From Cunninghamella blakesleeana (lineage: Eukaryota; Mucoromycota; Mucoromycetes; Mucorales; Cunninghamellaceae), in assembly GCA_017871115.1 (NCBI GenBank), contig JAFCIZ010000007.1, positions 1,612,001 through 1,676,000 of the forward strand: DNA of 64,000 bases. The letters are read 5' to 3'. Under the pieces are notes generated by a model. It made no database searches. It saw nothing but the letters and a program-made list of their open reading frames with translations, and had not been told where the DNA came from. The position numbers were made by a program, and so were the translations under genes. This document shows, piece by piece, positions 10,836 through 21,387 of this stretch (within the stretch, counting starts at the first letter, position 1; every line of letters starts with the position of its first letter).

Positions 10836-11490
10836 AATACTAAAGTTAGCTGGGTATAGATGCCTTAATGGCAGGATAATTATTAAAATAATACTTACTA
10901 TTGGTCATTACTTTTATTAGCATTATTATAAACTGAATAATTAATTAATACACAACCAATTTTATTTTACTTTATTAAGTAATCCTTAAATCAGCACTTA
11001 TTAATATTTATTGAGTTTTAATTGTAAATAAATCTTTCAATTCAAAAGGTTTTATATGTATTTTTAGGTTTTTATAGCTGTTTATCTAGACAATAATACT
11101 ACTTAATCTAATAATAAATAGAACTATGAAATCCATTCTGTATAACTTTATATATCTAATCTATGGTAAATTTATACAATTATTATTACATACAAATTTA
11201 AAGTTTTTATTTATATTAGATTTTCAATTTGAATTTGTGTTACTTTTTAAATTTTGTACTCTCATTTTTTTAAGCCTAATGGGATCACCACAAAAAAAAG
11301 TCTGCTGTAGCATAAAATATGCATTTTTTTTTTTTACAAACCTTTTTTTATTATCTGGAGGTGAAAGAAAAAACCATCACCATAAAAGGAATATTGGTTT
11401 TAAAAAACAGCTGAAGATAAAAAGTCGTGTAATTTCCATACTAGGATCCAATGGTTAGCTATTGAGGACATCTTCTAGGTACCTTTTTTA
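10836..11490. other. No supported gene
   Basis: A 110-codon plus-strand frame at 11126-11458 starts with a hydrophobic, low-complexity run and ends in a basic stretch. It has no recognisable domain and I do not call it. The rest is AT-rich, beginning with the diverged 3' flank of the third ORF copy. Confidence 0.5.
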
Positions 11491-11715
11491 GAAATAATAA
11501 TAATTTAAAAAATCAAGTGACTGGATTATTTTTTAGAATAATAAAATAATTTAAAAAATCAAGTGGTGGATTATTTTTTAGAAATAATAATAATTTAAAA
11601 AATCAAGTGGCTGGATTATTTTTTAGAAATAATAATAATTTAAAAAATCAAGTGGCTGGATTATTTTTTAGAAAAAATAAAATAATTTAAAAAATCAAGT
11701 AGCTAAATTTTTTTA
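11491..11715. repeat. 45-bp minisatellite, five tandem units
   Basis: Units start at 11491, 11536, 11581, 11626 and 11671. Each holds an AATAATTTAAAAAATCAAGT core followed by a GGATTATTTTTT segment. Units 3 and 4 look identical, and the outer ones carry a few changes including compensating one-base indels. AAAAAAT and ATTTTTT within a unit are complementary and could form a short hairpin. Confidence 0.85.
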
Positions 11716-13849
11716 TATTAAAAAACTGATTTTTTTTATGATAAAAAAATTAGTTTGAAATATATTTTAGTACACTCGTAGTATATATGTAATTCAATAA
11801 AACATCCAAGACCATCATATGATATATATATTCTATAATGCGAAAAATAAAACAATTCCAACAAATTTTTATTGTGAAACATTAAAACCAAGGTTTTAAA
11901 CTTCCCCAATTTTCGTTTTATAAATAAATGACTACTTTATGTAATCCTGTAGGACTTAAAAAAAAATCATTATTGAGGATAAATTGGTATACATCAAGTA
12001 TTATTATAAATATATATAAAACAAAAAATAGTCAATCAATACAATCAGAATCAAGAGTCGTTAAATAGAACAAATATTTAAGTCACTAAAATTCAACTAA
12101 AGAGCAGCATAAATCAATATATATTTTTTTCTCGAAATTAACGCTACCAACTTGTTTTTTACTAAATTGAACGAGCGTCTTTCATCAACTCCTAAATAAA
12201 GTAACTTTTTTCTAAAAAAAAAAAGGTTTTTGAAAAAAAAAAAAAAAAAAAAAAATTATATTTACAAAGTCCTCCCAAAAAAGAGCTATGTGTTTTAATT
12301 GGTTCAAATGCCCTATTTATAGGGGTAACGCCGCTTTCCTATGCTACATTACTGATTGCCTGATTTAGACATATTGCACAGTAAAACAGTGCAAGAATAT
12401 ATATTCAGAGATGTTTTTTTAAAAAATAAATATCAGTAATTAATAAACTAGAAAGTTACTGTATATTCAAAAAGGGAAACAAAGCAGAGAGAGAAAAAAG
12501 AATATAGTACATACATGTGCGAGGACAAAAAAAGTAAATTGAAATCTCGACAAAAATGAAGGAAAAAAATATATTCGAAATAAGAGTAATACATAGTAAT
12601 GAATTTTGAAATAAAAAATAAACCTCCATTCAATTTTCTAATCATAATAGAGTATGTCAATATGAAATAATCCATTATGAGAACTAGAATGAATTTTTTT
12701 AAAGAAAGCCTTTCTTTTATTGTTCAATCTTATAATTTTATAAAATAAGTAGAAAATAATATCACTCTTTTTTCATCTTGTCATTGTCATCATTTTATTT
12801 AAATCATTTATTTTTAAGTAGTTATATTTACTTATTTAATATATATTAAAGGTATACTTATCAATGCAATATGAATATTTAATAGTACCATCAGTCATTG
12901 CTTTATCCATTGAAAGTAACCTCCAACTATTTTGATTATTTTTACCTATTAAAAGTATAAAACTGCCAACAAAAGGTGGATATTAGCAAAATAAGGCAAT
13001 GTAAAGTTAAAAAAAGATATATATATACACCTTAAGCTATCTCCGTCCTCTAATAAATATGTTGATAAATATTCTTAATCGTACCCATTCTCTATTTCAA
13101 TAGTAAAATATTTTTTTTGATATGGTAGAAGGACTTTGATGGTGAAAATTTAATTGAATAGTCATTAAATTTTCAGTTTGTAGTAATGACTCATATTTCT
13201 TTTCATTACTATCTAATTGGTGCTATTGTATGATATTATCATCTCTAAACATTTCAATTGCATATTGTAATAATTTAAAAGAATATTCACTATAAGCAAA
13301 GTTAACATTATCTTTTTCAAATATATACAAATAATTGGTGCTTTATCCGCTAGCAAATGTAGGAAAAATGGATGGACTTATAGAGTAGTAATAAACATGA
13401 ATTAATTTAGTTTTTTCCCATAAAACATCCATCAATTCATATAACCTTAATCTGACAGTTGCCTTATCGGTAAAGTTCTGGCTTGATACCATTTCTTTAT
13501 CTTTAATCAAATGATTATATTTAGTCCACGATAGCAAAATGGCATGAGGCCAATTTTCATTTCTGGCTGTATTTTAATTTAATAACTTCTCTAAATGAGT
13601 TCATTGTATAAACGTCGCTTTTAAAAAATTAATAAAGGTATTGCTGCTATCCGCTAAACAATAATGTGTATTGATATAACATCACAGTTTATTTTTGTAG
13701 ATTGTTGATCATCAAAGAAAAATAGCAAAAAAGTAGTAGTAATTCCAAGAAACCATGAAGAAAAATAATATATATTTCAAAAGTGTAAGATGTTTTTCAT
13801 ATTTTTCTTTGGCAATTTCGAATTCACTGATGACTCAGAAGATTTTTAT
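11716..13849. other. AT-rich stretch without a convincing intact gene
   Basis: The region is AT-rich with poly-A runs (for example 12233-12254). The only coding-like segment is the minus-strand fragment at about 13270-13560, listed separately. Confidence 0.5.
13270..13560 (-). pseudogene. Decayed coding fragment, unknown family
   Basis: A minus-strand frame (open 13537-13343) reads LLSWTKYNHLIKDKEM, KATVRLRLYELMDVLWEK, HVYYYSISPS and then a stop. In another frame just downstream, YIFEKDNVNFAYSEYSFKLL continues in protein-like style until further stops. The composition (W, C-poor, normal hydrophobic spacing) looks like a once-coding sequence interrupted by stops and shifts. I do not recognise the family. 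Confidence 0.3.
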
Positions 13850-13908
13850 TTTAACTTACATAGCACATTTCAAATATTTTTTAAAGATACCTCCAATAGG
13901 TACACCAT

Positions 13909-14157
13909 ATGGTAGACAATCAAAACCTAAATAACCTTAATATAGAAATTGCACAAAAAATCTTACCCATAAAAAGAAGTGTTTTAGAAAAAATAAAGCA
14001 TAAAATTTATCCCAAAGAAGTGAAAGTGAAAGAATTAAAAAATCAAATAAGAAAAGTCCAAAACTACCCTGGGGTGTTAATAAGAAAAGAGGATATCCTA
14101 CTTCCATATGTAAAATGTTGCTTCACGCATTTTTATTTTTATTTTTACTTTTTTTAA
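13909..14157 (+). CDS. Small lysine-rich ORF of the repeat array (X module)
   Basis: An 82-codon ORF beginning MVDNQNLNNLNIEIAQKI and continuing with PIKRSVLEKIKHKIYPKEVK. Related but broken versions lie at about 5220-5420 and 17779-17930, the latter starting MDEQSEITQNIMPIKRM. A shared start and PIKR-VLEK-K motif across three copies suggests a real ancestral coding sequence, perhaps the beginning of the decayed transposase that follows. The last residues (FYFYFYFF) come from a simple TTTTA repeat, so the native end is unclear. Confidence 0.35.
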   Translation: MVDNQNLNNLNIEIAQKILPIKRSVLEKIKHKIYPKEVKVKELKNQIRKVQNYPGVLIRKEDILLPYVKCCFTHFYFYFYFF

Positions 14158-14739
14158 AAAAAGGCATATTTAAATCCTTGAGAAAAGAAATAAATCTATT
14201 AAGAAAAAAGTCATATTTGAATGTTTGAGAAAATAAATGGATATATTATGAAAAAATAATATAAAAAAATATAACTAAATAAAGAAAATTCATTTTACTT
14301 TGCTCCACGACTGTCGAACTACCTTCCAACAAAATTGACTAATTAGCCTTCTATTGTTTTTAAAAAAGTTTTTAATTTATGATCCAGCATACAAGGGTGG
14401 TGAATAAACTATTGATCTAACAAAATAATCAATTCTAAAAGCAGCTGATATATGATTTCTTATTTACATAATAAAAGTAATTATACGCATCAAAATAAAA
14501 TTGATCTAAAATTTTTGTATAAATACACTTTTTATAATTAACTATTAGTATTTATATTAACTTCCGGTAACATCTTTTACTATCTCTCATTATAATTATC
14601 TTTATCTTTATTATTTTTTACTTTATTATATTTTTTTATTATATTATCTCAGTATATTCATTTACAAAATTTTTTTTTAAAAAAAGAGAATGACCTGCAA
14701 ATATTTAATTTCGGGTGTATGACGAGTACAAATATGCGT

Positions 14740-15340
14740 TCCAGTTTAAATCAAGGGAATTGCATTGTTACACGATACTTCATGTAGATCTTTTTTTCAA
14801 CATTCATAAAAGAATTTCAATTATATCTTGTATAAATTCTTGAAGACAGTTTACAATCTACATTTAAAAGAGCTCAATTACGTTATACAAAAATAAATAA
14901 TGAAGAAACTATTCAAAATCCATACAAATATGTAATGGAGTGAATTAGTAAAGGTTTAGACTACTTCAATAATTATATTTCTATTGACAAGTTAGATTTT
15001 CATATTATTATGAAAAGAAGTAATGCATGAACCCTGAAGGCAAAACGCCAATTATAGAAATTTCAATGGCGAAGGATGTATCTAACATAAGCACTGGTGC
15101 TATACAGTCTAACTCAATCAAAAAAGTAGAAGTAAAAACCAAATAAATCTCAATCTAGCAAAAAAAAAAAAAAAAAAAAAAAAAACTGTAAAATTTCTAC
15201 AACTCATTACATAAAAATTTCAAGTGATTTACCAGTTGAATTTTATAAGTATATTATTACGAAAAACAATATTTTTGATATGGGTAGCACTTCTATTCTT
15301 AAAAAGAAAACCATTGAAGAAAATATCAATAAAAGAAATT
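14740..15340 (+). pseudogene. Decayed DDE transposase fragment 1 (copy B)
   Basis: Nucleotide-level counterpart of 5727-6320: the ATTGCATT...TTCATGTAGATC start, the AAAAGAGCTCAATT landmark, the AAAACGCCA...ATAGAAATTTCAA segment and the DNA behind the IHK-type block are all recognisable. Frame is lost repeatedly and a 26-A run sits at about 15160-15185. More decayed than copy A. Confidence 0.5.
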
Positions 15341-15534
15341 ACAATATTGTAAAAAAGAAAAAAAAGAAAAAAAAGAACTTTAAAGACTGGATTTTTAACA
15401 CAAACCTATTTTTGTTGATTTTATTTTTTTCACAATAAAATAGTATATAATGTTATAAATATAATATTAAACTCATGATATGATTTTATTACTGTTTAGA
15501 AGGTCATCGATGTAGATTATATAATAAACTGTGT

Positions 15535-16180
15535 TTTTGTAGACAAAACTGGTTTTTATACTCATAAAACGAGAATTCGTGGCTGATCTAAAGTAAGGTA
15601 CACATGCTATTTCTAAGGTGTCAAAAAATAAAAATTTTAGTCAGTATATTTATTATTGGATACATATCCTTATGGGAAATTACAAATTTATATAAAATGA
15701 ATTTGCTCAAACAAAAATGATGCAGAAAAAATTAAGAAAAAGTTTCCTTTATCTGATAATTAGAAAAAAGAAATACAAAAGATGAAGATGGGAAGCCAAA
15801 GAGAAAGATTGACAAAGGTACAACTGCCTATTATATAATAAAATTCATGGAACAAACCATGGGTATTTTTCATAAGTAATAAAAACGAAGCGTTTATATT
15901 ATCATGGGTAATTGCAGGATTCATCGCTCAATATTTGTTATGATAAGCATAAAGAAGCATTATTATAAGCCATAATTTATGCTACTGTATTCACGTTTTT
16001 TAAATCCTATTGAAGAATACTGGGAAAAAACCAAGTCAAACGCAAAGCTACATCTTTTATCAGTGAATGTCCAACTAACACCAAGGATAGTGGCTACTTG
16101 AAATACTACTTCTGTAGAAGATTGCCAAGGGTGGATTAGACATTCAATAAACTTTTGGGACCATTATTTGTATAAATAGC
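15535..16180 (+). pseudogene. Tc1/mariner (DDE_3) transposase remnant (copy B)
   Basis: Homologous to 6535-7182. VDKTGF (first Asp) is kept near 15547; a TGA replaces the Trp that follows. The second catalytic Asp is Gly here (MGNCRIH, codon 15907-15909), whereas copy A has Asn at the same place, so the two copies lost it independently or by a two-step path. NPIEEYW is intact, followed by frame breaks before the end near 16180. Confidence 0.7.
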
Positions 16181-16645
16181 AACTTAATTTCTTAAAATAG
16201 TAAAAATAAAATATAGCTTTTCATCAAACATAAGTCTAAATGAAGTTTTCATATGATCTGAAAAATATATTATGTTGTTCAAATCCAATAAAAAAGAATT
16301 CAAAAAACAATAATAATTGTCTGAATTTAAACTAAAACAATCTGAATTCAAACACAAAATACTGCATTTGGTTGTTTTGTTTTCGAATCTCGCTCCAATT
16401 GCCGTGAAGTTGACCAATTAAAAAAAATAAAGTTTTAAATATTGGTTGAATCTCCATTTTGTACGACAATATACTCTATAAAATCCAACGAGTTTAATTA
16501 AACAAAGGAAACGACAAATGGGAATAAAACTTGACGTTTTTTATTTATTAATTCTTTTTTCTTTTTTTCTTTTCTTTTTTTTTCTTAACTACTATAGGGA
16601 TTGTTGTATATAAATCAATTGTTGCTGTATCTTGTCTAAACTCTA

Positions 16646-17044
16646 ATGAATCCTCAAGCTAAAGAATTTTTACCTTATACTACTTTTAACGGAATTAGGC
16701 CTCCCACACCACCAGAGCACCTGATTACTGAATCTGAAGATTGTGATGAAGATTGTCTTATGTTAGTTGACAGGATAAAGAGAAATGTTGAATCGAACAA
16801 GAAAACAACATTAATAGTAAGATATCAAAGGGAAAAACTATTAAATTATTTAAAAAAAAGGCAAGAAATAAGTTACGATACTGAAATAGGCATAATCTGC
16901 GACTATTTGGAAAACTGCATTGATATCTGGAAGTCAGAAAGATTACTGGACAGAGTAAAAGCAATCTTAAGTTCACAGAATGTAGCCTTGCCATTAATGT
17001 TGACTAGGACAAACTCAGAAGAATATATTGGCCAAAGCTTGTAA
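16646..17044 (+). CDS. 132-aa protein of unknown function, copy B
   Basis: This is the near-identical twin of 7627-8025: 397 of 399 bases match and both differences are amino-acid changing (Met for Val near codon 119, Ser for Asn near codon 131). Within the 60 bases before the ATG there are at least four differences, and after the stop the two copies diverge quickly. An intact frame, a kept TATA-like element (GTATATAAATC at about 16605) and a dead third copy together suggest that this ORF is maintained, either by selection or by recent gene conversion limited to the ORF. The product resembles copy A: Pro motif, acidic Cys patch, basic helices. Function unknown. Confidence 0.7.
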   Translation: MNPQAKEFLPYTTFNGIRPPTPPEHLITESEDCDEDCLMLVDRIKRNVESNKKTTLIVRYQREKLLNYLKKRQEISYDTEIGIICDYLENCIDIWKSERLLDRVKAILSSQNVALPLMLTRTNSEEYIGQSL

Positions 17045-17274
17045 TATATTAAAGCAAGTTGGATTCGGATACCTTAATGACGCGGTTATAGTTAGAATAA
17101 TGTTTACCATTGGCCATTACTTCTATTAGTATTATTATAGAATAGTGAATTAATAAATATACAACTTGATTCCAATTTTATTGTATTGTATTTAATTCTT
17201 AAATTAGCTCATATTAATTTTTGTAGAGATTTAATTGTAATACATTTTTCAAATTTCGAAACTTTGTTTAATTT

Positions 17275-17570
17275 TTAGGTATTAACAGTGGGTGGTTCTA
17301 ATTCACAATTATCCTCAGTAGGTTGATGATTAGAACCACAAAATTCAATATTATCATTAGCCTTTAAAAATTTATTACAATTCTCAATTGCCAAGCTATT
17401 ATATCTAGTTTTGTATGCAAAATGTTCATTTTCATCTTCAAAACTCATATGCCCAATAAGGCAGCAAAAACCCTTTGTGCAAATATCAAATTTATATTTG
17501 TTTGCAAAATCTTTATAGCCTTTTTGTTGTAAAGTTCCACGTTCTTGAGTAAAAGTTTTTAAGGTAAATA
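17275..17570 (-). CDS. Small cysteine-rich protein, last exon (copy 2)
   Basis: The minus-strand frame is open from about 17570 to TAA at 17275-17277. It contains DFANKYKFDIC, KGFCCLIGHMSFEDENEHF, ENCNKFLKANDNIEFCGSNH and ends CELEPPTVNT. The arrangement of Cys pairs, the NKFLKANDN...FCG motif and the C-terminal Pro-Thr-rich tail match copy 1 (4669-4943), at low identity. Keeping an open frame at such divergence argues for a functional past. The first exon is not located, and the splice acceptor is less clear than in copy 1. Likely a secreted protein; function unknown. Confidence 0.4.
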
Positions 17571-17592
17571 TTTTACCTAATAAATTTTTTTT

Positions 17593-17700
17593 TCATAATT
17601 TTTTAAAAGAGATGTTTTATAAAAAAATCTTTGAGTTTTAATATAAAAATACTTGAGGCTACATACATTTTGGGTAGCTTTTTAAATTTAGCCCTTCATT
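17593..17700. repeat. Spacer repeat, copy 3 of 3
   Basis: Matches 4985-5085 and 8172-8280 (TTTTTTAAAAGAGATGTTTT, ATCTTTGAGTTTTAATATAAAA, ACATACATTTTGGG). It lies immediately upstream of the minus-strand cysteine-rich exon, as in copy 1. Confidence 0.6.
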
Positions 17701-18639
17701 TTTTTTAAAAGGTGAATAGTACGTAAACAAAGATGATTTTTTATTTTTTAACTTACATAATGGATTCCATTTATAAATAATGGATGAACAATCAGAAATT
17801 ACACAAAATATTATGCCCATAAAAAGAATGGTTTTAGAAAAAAATAAAATTAAAGTTTATTCTAAAGAAGTGAAAAAGAAAAAGATTCAAAAAAGAAAAT
17901 TCCAAAACTATTTTGAACAGCAATAAGAAAAGGAAATTTTTTATTTCCATATATAGTCTGTTGCTTCATGGATTCCTATTTATTTTTTTAAATAAAGATG
18001 TAGTTATGGTATGATTAAACCTTCTGTATTGAAATAAAACACAGATATAATTTCTATTTCATATATATATATATAGTTTATATATATATCAACTTTTATA
18101 TTTTTATCTTATTATATATATTTTATAACTTATCCAATTTATACTCCTCCTTTGTTATAATGGTCTTTATAAACATCTATCAATCTGGGTTTGAATTCAA
18201 ATCATTTTAATATAAAAAGGAGCGAATTTTTATTTCACTTTTTGAAAAAATCAGTTAGTACTGAAGTTAATTTTTAATAATGAATGCTTTTTACTAATAA
18301 GTTCTATTAATTCATCTTTTTAACTAAAAATTATTTTATTTACTTAATATCGTTGATTATTATCTAATATTAAATTAAATCATTTTATCTATATAATTGT
18401 TGATATTTATCCAATTATATATTTTATTCTATTTTATTAATCTAATCTAAGTTGTATTTACTTATAAAACAAGATACTGATGCTCACTGACAATTAAACT
18501 ATACTATAAAACTATCTACTTTCTAAAACTATAATAGGAAACTCTATTTTTTAAACTATAAATATAATATATAAAAGTGTATTTAAATAAATAATAAAAT
18601 ATATGAAATATATCACGAAAAAATAAATATAATAAAATA

Positions 18640-18925
18640 AAATAGAGATGATCTAAAATTTTTTTAAAAATCAATTTTTATTTTAAACTATAGAGACTTT
18701 ATTTTTCTGAATTATTTTTATTATTATTCATTATAATTACTTTGTCTTTGTTTTTAATATATTTTTATTATACTACCATAATATATTCATTTATAAAAAA
18801 AATAAATGCCTAGTAAATTTTTAATTTCCGATAGAGGACGAGGAAAAATAAGAATTCCAGTTTAAACTATAATTATATTGTTACACAAAATTTCATGTAA
18901 TCATTTTCTCAAAATTTATACAGGA
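18640..18925 (+). repeat. Truncated third copy of the transposase start
   Basis: Similar to 14600-14800: landmarks ATTATAATTA-CTTT, AATATATTCATTTA, GCC(T/A)(A)GTAAATTTTTAATTT, then GTTACACAAAATTTCATGTA matching the start of the transposase fragment. It breaks off near 18925, shortly before the secreted-protein gene. This marks the right end of the repeat array. Confidence 0.5.
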
Positions 18926-19032
18926 AACTCGGCTATGCCCTGATTTTAATCATTTTGTAAATATGTTAATAGAAAGACGCCCTTTGTGTGCTCATGAAAA
19001 AAAAAAAACAACAATTAAGTCTTTCATTTCTC

Positions 19033-19091
<59 letters not shown>

Positions 19092-19093
19092 TT
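19033..19093. repeat. (TTTC)n microsatellite in the 5' region of the next gene
   Basis: About 15 uninterrupted TTTC units, ending about 30 bases before the ATG at 19122. It lies within an open frame that extends upstream of that ATG (translated as FLSFFLSFF), but as a promoter or 5'-UTR pyrimidine tract it is unlikely to be coding. Confidence 0.85.
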
Positions 19094-19121
19094 TAATTTA
19101 ATTTTATATAGCATAAAAAAA

Positions 19122-19631
19122 ATGCGCTTAATTCAATCATTAAGCTTATTTGCCTTCGTTGCAACTACTTTTGCTCAGTTCCGAGGTGAAGGTGTATATA
19201 CCATTTCTTCTAGACAATTCTCTGATAAAGCTGTCACTGCATCACCTGCTGATTCTAGTGTCTTATTGATGGGTAAAAGTAGTACTGAACCTGATGAAAG
19301 TCAACAATGGAATATAACTGTTGATAGAAAAATTGGTGAAAATCAATATATTTATAATATTGTTAACGTTAAAAAAGCAGGGAATGGTTACCTTAAATTA
19401 AGTCGTGTTAATGAAAGGCTATTAGCCTCCACTACTTCTAAATATGGTGGGGCTGATTTATTTAAGTTACAACAAGGCATCGATAGACTTGATACTATTT
19501 TCACTGCCTATGATTATGTATATTTATTTAGTTATGATGAAAACGTTCTTGGTGGTCAATCTACAATCAACGGTATTCCTAGCAATGATTCTGTCAAGTT
19601 TATATTTGAAAAAGTTTCACCCCCTTCTTAA
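19122..19631 (+). CDS. Secreted protein, possible beta-trefoil fold, 169 aa
   Basis: The start was set at the ATG at 19122 because it opens a clean signal peptide (MRLIQSLSLFAFVATTFAQ); the frame runs 53 codons further upstream through a (TTTC)n tract, which I exclude. The mature part is about 150 residues without Cys. It has a periodic pattern of short beta-like segments: GVYTISSRQF, QQWNITVD, YIYNIVNV, YLKLSR, ADLFKLQQG, VYLFSYDENVLGG and KFIFEKV. Such a spacing of aromatic and Q-W motifs is typical of ricin-B-like lectins and beta-trefoil protease inhibitors of fungi. This is an inference from pattern only; no sugar-binding residues are certain. Single exon. Confidence 0.65.
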   Translation: MRLIQSLSLFAFVATTFAQFRGEGVYTISSRQFSDKAVTASPADSSVLLMGKSSTEPDESQQWNITVDRKIGENQYIYNIVNVKKAGNGYLKLSRVNERLLASTTSKYGGADLFKLQQGIDRLDTIFTAYDYVYLFSYDENVLGGQSTINGIPSNDSVKFIFEKVSPPS

Positions 19632-21093
19632 AAGAATACTTTTTATTCTTTACTTTATCTTTTCCTTTTTTTTTAATAAATAAATAAATAAATATAATAA
19701 AGTAAAATACGTACATAAATTTAAATAAAAATACAAAGCTTATCACTATATATTATTTGTTTGAGGTGCTAAAAACAATACCAAAATAAAATGTCTTCAT
19801 TACAAGCCAAGTTTATTGCAAATAAAATGGTCAGAAACACCTATTTTTGTCCTATTTCCGCAACCATAGAATACTTTTCCTTCTTTCGATTTGCATTTAA
19901 CATCAAGCCATGCTGATTCAGCATATCCAGTAGTGCATCATATGGTTTCAAGAACTGTACAGAAAAATATTGTACCAAAGAATACCGATATTATAAAGCA
20001 AAATTTCAACATATTGAAAATCAAGAGCTAACCAAAAAACTAAAATGTTATCTTGCTCTATTTAAAAAAAAAGTAGTTATTTATGGTTATTAATGTTACA
20101 AATACATTTATTAATATCACCTTTACCAAATAAATTGTTAAAAAATATGAAGATTATAAAATAAAAAAATTGAATCAAGACAATATTATATATATATTGG
20201 TTCTAAATGTATGATAGTCAAGGTGTAGCATCAAATGTTAACATTTTCTCCTGCAGGAAATAACATTTTCCAATAAATCTAAACCAGGAGATACAATATG
20301 CAAGTTATTTTCCCTATACAATTACGAAAAATAAGGAATATATTTCAATTATATTTCAAATTCGAAATGGAGGGAGAAAAATAAAAAAAAATAATAAAAA
20401 AAGACTCGCAGATGGAGTTCAAGAAAGTGAAAGGTTGTTTTGGGAAACGTTATATGATGTTGAAGGCTCAGTTCACAAGGGTTAAAATTTCATATAAAAG
20501 AAGTGATGTAGAGAGGTATTTGTGTGGCACCCTTAGACCTTAGTTACAATGAAGGAGGAAATGGATCTACAAAGGGGTATACAAAATATTAAGCTATCCA
20601 CAACTATAAGCAATATATAATCTACTATGATAATAAATTAAAAATCCTCCCATTATTTTTTTTATAATTTTTTTTTAAAAAAATAAAATAAAATAAAATG
20701 ATAGTATACTTTCCTATTTTATTTAAAGAAAATTAAAAAAGTATATGTAACTTCTTTTTTGGGGTTATTTTATTCTGGTCATATGCTTTCTACATCTAGG
20801 GAATTCGGAATTAAAAAAAGTGCAGAGCATTCCCTTTTAAGAAATCTGTAAGATGGGCGATAATGCAAATGGTAGAAACCTTTTCCATATACTATTTTAT
20901 TGACTTATTCCGAAATGATTATTATATAACATCTACAGAAATAAATGACGGCTACGTTGAATATGATGGCGAATTTTAAATAACAAGATGGTATACAAAA
21001 ATGAACGTCGTCTTTTATGGTGTCGCTTGACACGCGAACACTGTGATAAAAAATGTACTTAAAAGTATATATCAGCTTTCCAAAATGCTTTTT
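19632..21093. other. No supported gene
   Basis: Mostly AT-rich. Minus-strand bases 19790-19960 are open in two frames at once: one gives a Cys-containing peptide (WLDVKCKSKEGKVFYGCGNR), the other a Cys-free one (YDALLDMLNQHGLMLNANRK). I cannot decide which, if either, was coding. A somewhat GC-richer patch at 20840-21060 has stops in all frames. Confidence 0.4.
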
Positions 21094-21387
21094 TCATACG
21101 CTTTCATTATTAGTTCGTATTTTGAGATGTTTAAATGTTGGGATACTTAAAATTACAAAATCATTTGGATGTCGTTTGTTTGAATTTTTTTTTTTTAAGT
21201 CATCGTATATATTACCGCAATGAATGATTTCTTTTCCAATATAAATATAATTATTACTAACTACTTGCCTTGGACTGTCGTGTTTACCTTTATAAAATTT
21301 CTCAAGAAACATCTTGATATCTACTTTTGATTCTTTTATTTCTTGTAAATTTGCTTCCATTTCTTCTAATGATGATAGCTTAGCGCT
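21094..21387 (-). CDS. Last exon of an unidentified protein (inverted-pair member 1)
   Basis: The minus-strand frame runs from an acceptor-like TTATCAG at about 21394-21388 to the stop at 21094. It begins SAKLSSLEEMEANLQEIKE, a probable short coiled coil, then FLEKFYKGKHDSPRQVV, YIYIGKEIIHCGNIYDDLKK and HPNDFVILSIPTFKHLKI. No signal peptide or known domain. A related sequence on the plus strand at 22166-22394 shares the KEIIHCGNIY...HP-DFV-LSIPT core, so this is probably a true coding exon. The first exon(s) upstream are not identified. Family unknown. Confidence 0.4.
   Translation of the reverse strand, partial: SAKLSSLEEMEANLQEIKESKVDIKMFLEKFYKGKHDSPRQVVSNNYIYIGKEIIHCGNIYDDLKKKNSNKRHPNDFVILSIPTFKHLKIRTNNESV

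Larger units (their letters stand above)
13850..17990. repeat. Duplicated module array, copy B
   Basis: The module order matches copy A: X segment (13850-14160), transposase remnants (14740-16180), 132-codon ORF (16646-17044), cysteine-rich exon on the minus strand (17275-17570), spacer repeat (17593-17700), and X segment again (17750-17990). The next transposase start follows at 18640-18925. So the array runs on into a third, truncated round. This copy has about 500 bp (14160-14690) that does not match copy A well. Confidence 0.7.

Noticed and set aside
11126..11458. 110-codon plus-strand frame
   Set aside because: Begins with low-complexity hydrophobic sequence in AT-rich DNA, no recognisable motif, no supporting neighbours; likely chance.
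18963..19121. 53-codon N-terminal extension of the secreted protein
   Set aside because: It is made largely of the (TTTC)n microsatellite and would put the signal peptide in the interior; the ATG at 19122 is the better start.
19790..19960. Small Cys-containing gene on the minus strand
   Set aside because: Two minus-strand frames are open over the same bases and neither has a start, a convincing splice site or a homologue in the window.
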